From Stappia sp. BW2 (GTDB lineage Bacteria; Pseudomonadota; Alphaproteobacteria; Rhizobiales; Stappiaceae): a stretch of DNA of 64,000 bases. The stretch lies in the NCBI RefSeq assembly GCF_008107695.1, contig NZ_VIRG01000066.1, positions 1,178,001 through 1,242,000 of the forward strand. The letters run 5' to 3'. The notes below the pieces were generated by a model. The model worked only from the letters and a program-made list of their open reading frames with translations. It was not told where the DNA came from and made no database searches. Position numbers and translations under genes: made by a program. Positions within the stretch are counted from its first letter, which is position 1. Each line of letters begins with the position of its first letter. Below are positions 61,136 through 64,000 of this stretch, one piece after another.

Positions 61136-62149
61136 ATGAAAACCACGGGGAACACCAACATGAAGAAGTTTCTGACCGCGACCGCCGTCGCAACACTGAT
61201 CGGTCTTTCCGGCGCTGCCCAGGCGGCCGATTTCAAGATGAGTCACGTCCGCCCGCAAGGCGCGACCATCGACGTTGAACTGAAGGCCTATGCCGAAGCC
61301 GTGAAGGAAGCCACCGGCGGCGACGTCAATATCGAGATCTACGCCGCCTCGGCACTGGGTGACTACACCACCGTGCAGGAACGTGTGTCCGTTGGCGCCA
61401 TTGAAATGGCAACCCAGCCGGCAGCAACCGGTACGGACCGGCGGATGCAGATCGCTTCTGTGCCGTTCCTTGCCTCCAACTGGGAAGAGGCACGCAAGAT
61501 CTATGGCCCCGGCGGTGTGCTGCACGAGACCATGGCCGAGCTGTTCTCCAAGCAGGACATCACCATGCTGGCGGCTTACCCGGTCTATTTTGGCGGCATT
61601 TCCCTGAACCGCGACGCTGTCACGCCCGGCACCACCGAGCCGAAAGGCATCAAGGTGCGCGTGCCCGCTATCAAGAGCTTCCAGCTCACCGGTGAAGCGC
61701 TCGGCTATATTCCGGCACCGATCCCCTTCTCCGAAGCCTTCACGGCGATCCAGGTAGGTGTGGTCGACGGTGTCATCGGCTCTGGTGCAGAGGGCTACTA
61801 TGCGTCGTTCCGCGATGTCACCAAGTCCTACATTCCGGCCAACACCCATTTCGAGGTCTGGTTCATGATCATTTCCAACGAAGCTTTGTCGGGCCTCGAT
61901 GAGGACGATCAGACAGCTTTGAAAAAGGCTGCTGAAGACTTCGAAGCCGCCCGCTGGGTCGTGGCCGAGGAAGACCAGGGCAAGTGGGAACAGCGTCTTT
62001 CAGATGAGCTCGGTGCGACGGTCGTTGAACTCACCGACGAACAGCTTGCCGGCATGGCCACCAAGGTGCGTGAAACGGTATGGCCGGAGCTTCTCAATGA
62101 CGTCGGTCAGGAGTGGGGCCAGTCGATCCTCGACAAGGCTTTGAACTGA
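61136..62149 (+). CDS. TRAP transporter substrate-binding protein (DctP-like)
   Basis: A 337-residue periplasmic binding protein. The signal peptide ends near GAAQA (residue 30). The DctP fold includes VNIEIYAASALGDYTTVQERVSVGAIEMA, and PKGIKVRVPAIKSFQLTGEALGYIPAPIPFSEAFTAIQVGVVDG has the carboxylate-binding Arg. GGGAGG six bases before the ATG supports this start; an ATG at 61160 is also in frame. It precedes an oxidoreductase gene separated by a hairpin, so the transported ligand is probably the substrate of that enzyme. Confidence 0.9.
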   Translation: MKTTGNTNMKKFLTATAVATLIGLSGAAQAADFKMSHVRPQGATIDVELKAYAEAVKEATGGDVNIEIYAASALGDYTTVQERVSVGAIEMATQPAATGTDRRMQIASVPFLASNWEEARKIYGPGGVLHETMAELFSKQDITMLAAYPVYFGGISLNRDAVTPGTTEPKGIKVRVPAIKSFQLTGEALGYIPAPIPFSEAFTAIQVGVVDGVIGSGAEGYYASFRDVTKSYIPANTHFEVWFMIISNEALSGLDEDDQTALKKAAEDFEAARWVVAEEDQGKWEQRLSDELGATVVELTDEQLAGMATKVRETVWPELLNDVGQEWGQSILDKALN

Positions 62150-62174
62150 ATGCTGTGAACTGAACAAGGCTCTG

Positions 62175-62196
62175 CCGGGCGGCCTGCGCCGCCCGG
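62175..62196. other. Intercistronic hairpin
   Basis: CCGGGCGGC / GCCGCCCGG, a perfect 9-bp stem with loop CTGC and no T-run. It sits between the binding protein gene and the FAD oxidoreductase gene and would act as a 3' stabiliser or partial terminator. Confidence 0.75.
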
Positions 62197-62221
62197 TTAT
62201 CGATCAAATTCGGGAAATATC

Positions 62222-63322
62222 ATGGAATCGGACTACGCCATCATCGGTGGAGGCGTCGTGGGGCTTTCCGTTGCCTGGGGTCTGCTCCAGCGCGGCAGGT
62301 CGGTCACCGTTCTTGACGGTGACGACGGCAGTTTTCGCGCCAGCCGCGGTAATTTCGGCCTTGTCTGGGTGCAATCCAAGGGCATGAAACAGCCCGCCTA
62401 TGCCCGCTGGTCACAACGGTCTGCGGCTGCCTGGGCGGACTTCACCGCCACCTTGCAAGATGCTACCGGTTTTGACGCGGCGCTGGAACAGAACGGCGGT
62501 TACGACTTCCATTTCTCGGACGAGACACTTGCCAAGACCGTCGCCCAATATGAAATCCTGAGGGAAAAGCTGGGCGGTGATTACCCTTATGAAATTCTGG
62601 GGCACAACGAGCTGCGCCGGGAAGAACCCGAGATCGGACCGAAGGTGGCCGGGGCCATTCTTCATCATCAGGACGGGCACGCCAATCCGCTGAAGCTGCT
62701 GCGAGGCCTTGCCGCCGGTGTACGCGGCAAGGGCGGAACCGTGCTGAACGGCAAGACTGTGGACACGGTCACGCGGGACAGCTCTTTCAGGATCCGCTGC
62801 AGCGATGGCACCGTTGTCGAAGCGAACAAGCTGGTGCTGGCTGCCGGTCTCGGTTCGGCTGCACTCGGCCCGAAACTCGGCTTCAAGGCACCTATCCGGC
62901 CGCAGCGCGGTCAGGTTTTGATTACGGAAAAACTGCCCAAAATCCTCAACCGGCCATCCCTGATCGCACGCCAGGTCGATGACGGTGGCATACAGATCGG
63001 CGCGACAAACGAAGAAGTCGGCTTCAATGACAAGGTCACCGCCAAGGGGCTCGCCGGTCTCGCTGCCGAAGCGATCGCCGCCTATCCCATTCTGGCCAAG
63101 GCTCAACTGGTGCGCAGCTGGGGTGCCTTACGCGTTCTCTCGCCTGACGGCCTGCCGATTTATCAGGAAAGTCCGGAGATGCCGGGCGCTTTCCTCGTGA
63201 CCTGCCACAGCGGCATTACCCTGGCCGCCGCACATGCATCCTTCCTGCCCGACTGGCTGGAAAAGACCGACACAGCGCCAGACCTGGAGGTGTTCAGTGA
63301 AGACCGCTTCGCCCTTTCGTGA
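62222..63322 (+). CDS. FAD-dependent oxidoreductase, DAO-like (beta subunit of a three-part dehydrogenase)
   Basis: A 366-residue flavoprotein of the D-amino acid oxidase/glycine oxidase family. The FAD-binding Rossmann motif is YAIIGGGVVGLSVAWGLLQRG (residues about 5-25). The conserved C-terminal WGALRVLSPDGLPIYQESPEMPG and CHSGITLAAAHASFL stretch completes the fold. This subunit type occurs in opine oxidases, D-hydroxyproline dehydrogenase and HcnC-like enzymes together with a 2Fe-2S subunit and a larger FAD subunit, both of which follow here. It would oxidise an amino or imino acid. Confidence 0.85.
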   Translation: MESDYAIIGGGVVGLSVAWGLLQRGRSVTVLDGDDGSFRASRGNFGLVWVQSKGMKQPAYARWSQRSAAAWADFTATLQDATGFDAALEQNGGYDFHFSDETLAKTVAQYEILREKLGGDYPYEILGHNELRREEPEIGPKVAGAILHHQDGHANPLKLLRGLAAGVRGKGGTVLNGKTVDTVTRDSSFRIRCSDGTVVEANKLVLAAGLGSAALGPKLGFKAPIRPQRGQVLITEKLPKILNRPSLIARQVDDGGIQIGATNEEVGFNDKVTAKGLAGLAAEAIAAYPILAKAQLVRSWGALRVLSPDGLPIYQESPEMPGAFLVTCHSGITLAAAHASFLPDWLEKTDTAPDLEVFSEDRFALS

Positions 63323-63602
63323 ACTGGAAACAGATGTTCCTCGCGTCCGCGTTCGCTTCGCCGGCAAGGACCTGATGTTGCGCGATGGCGGCAATCTGGC
63401 GGCCGAGCTTCTGGCGGCCGGCGTCCTGTCCTTCCGTCAGACGCCCGTATCCGGAGCAGAGCGCGGACCGTTCTGCATGATGGGCGCCTGCTTCGATTGC
63501 CTTGTCGAAATCGACGGTGTCACCCGTCAGGCCTGTATGAGCGAGGTGACCGCCGGCATGGATATCGGCATGCCGGGAACCGAAGGAGACGTCGATGCTT
63601 GA
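63297..63602 (+). CDS. Small 2Fe-2S subunit (HcnA/OoxA-type)
   Basis: A 101-residue ferredoxin-like protein. FCMMGACFDCLVEIDG and QACMSEV give the C-x4-C-x2-C-x11-C ligands of a 2Fe-2S cluster. It is a member of the (2Fe-2S)-binding subunits of three-part FAD dehydrogenases. The GTG start at 63297 is chosen because GGAGG lies six bases upstream and overlaps the preceding gene by 26 bases, indicating coupling. Confidence 0.85.
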   Translation: MKTASPFRELETDVPRVRVRFAGKDLMLRDGGNLAAELLAAGVLSFRQTPVSGAERGPFCMMGACFDCLVEIDGVTRQACMSEVTAGMDIGMPGTEGDVDA

Positions 63603-64000
63603 AGCAGACCTTCTTGTTCTCGGCGCGGGTCCGGCAGGAATGGCGGCAGCCAGAACAGCGGCAGACGCGGGACTTTCCGTTCTGCTTCTGGACGAGCAGG
63701 CCCGGCCCGGTGGACAGATCTACCGCGACGTCGGAAACGTGCCAGAAGACCGGGCACAAATTCTCGGCAGCGATTACACCAAGGGACGCGTGCTTGCAGA
63801 GGCGCTCGACCATCCGATGATCCGGCATCTGACAGGCACCACCATCTGGCAGATCGAAGCAGGTCCGCGCGTCTCCTTTACCCGTGACGGCGCAGCTTCC
63901 TCCGCAAAAGCCAAGCGCCTGCTGATTGCCACCGGCGCGCTGGAGCGGCCGATGCCAGTCCCGGGCTGGACCCTGCCGGGCGTGATGACCGCGGGTGCGG
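63595..64000 (+). CDS. NAD(P)/FAD-dependent oxidoreductase, large alpha subunit (runs off the window)
   Basis: The first 135 residues of an HcnB/OoxA-type large flavoprotein. VLGAGPAGMAAARTAADAGL with DEQARPGGQIYRD is the FAD-binding motif of this subfamily, and IATGALERPMPVPGWTLPGVMTAGA leads into the NAD-like domain. The ATG at 63595 overlaps the stop of the 2Fe-2S subunit gene. It completes the three-subunit dehydrogenase. The rest is outside the window. Confidence 0.85.
   Translation, partial: MLEADLLVLGAGPAGMAAARTAADAGLSVLLLDEQARPGGQIYRDVGNVPEDRAQILGSDYTKGRVLAEALDHPMIRHLTGTTIWQIEAGPRVSFTRDGAASSAKAKRLLIATGALERPMPVPGWTLPGVMTAGA

Overview
The window is a gene-dense stretch (about 60% G+C by eye) of an alphaproteobacterial chromosome. 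The gene content (hisS-hisZ-hisG operon, plant-type gshA, DUF1127 and DUF3422 genes, several TRAP transporters, GlcDEF, PuuD, two RIME-like palindromes) fits the Hyphomicrobiales, most likely a marine member of the Stappiaceae such as Roseibium/Labrenzia. That placement is inference from gene content, not a database match. No tRNA, rRNA, CRISPR array or intact transposase was seen.

Layout. 1-5.1 kb: a GST fragment, slyX, a DevBCA-type ABC exporter, a DUF1275 membrane protein and a small unknown gene. 5.1-8.0 kb: a RIME-like palindrome, a thioesterase, and a nitric-oxide-type module (NsrR-like Rrf2 regulator divergent from a group III truncated hemoglobin and two tiny membrane proteins), then a Crp/Fnr regulator with a CRP-like box in its own promoter. 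8.2-11.8 kb: an envelope sugar-transfer operon (GT2-GtrA, ArnT-like GT-C, and a ChbG/HpnK-family protein that has lost its metal ligands). 12.2-15.9 kb: hisS-hisZ-hisG. 16-21 kb: tag, cheZ, DUF2927, an L,D-transpeptidase and a ClC antiporter. 21-27.8 kb: a glycolate oxidase locus (glcDE, glcF) split by an unrelated membrane gene and an unknown secreted protein, with a LysR regulator. 28-38 kb: cytochrome c, DUF3422, lactate oxidation (GntR-lldD), AraC, a PLP dehydratase, a class I amidotransferase, a DMT exporter, a tandem pair of LysR paralogues and a DUF1127 gene. 38-45 kb: a DUF937-like protein, gshA, rsmE, an IS5-type MITE, xseA and DUF805.

45-52 kb holds a complete dicarboxylate-type system: TRAP transporter dctPQM plus two-component system dctBD. 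Upstream of dctP there is a sigma-54 promoter and, further upstream, two 16-bp dyads 31 bp apart that look like DctD enhancer sites. 51.8-55.8 kb holds a universal stress protein and a large acyl-CoA synthetase/GNAT fusion, each preceded by an FNR/FixK-type box. 55.9-58.2 kb is membrane urate hydroxylase puuD with a divergent LysR gene. 58.2-64 kb is a second LysR-controlled TRAP transporter co-directional with a three-part flavoprotein dehydrogenase (DAO-like FAD subunit, small 2Fe-2S subunit, large FAD subunit cut by the window end), probably for an amino acid, imino acid or opine.

The most interesting observations are the apparently dead ChbG-like protein in an otherwise intact glycosyltransferase operon, the two small membrane proteins tied to the NO-responsive hemoglobin, the dctPQM enhancer/promoter architecture, the MITE that fills the divergent rsmE/xseA promoter region, and the FNR boxes upstream of the stress and acetyltransferase genes.
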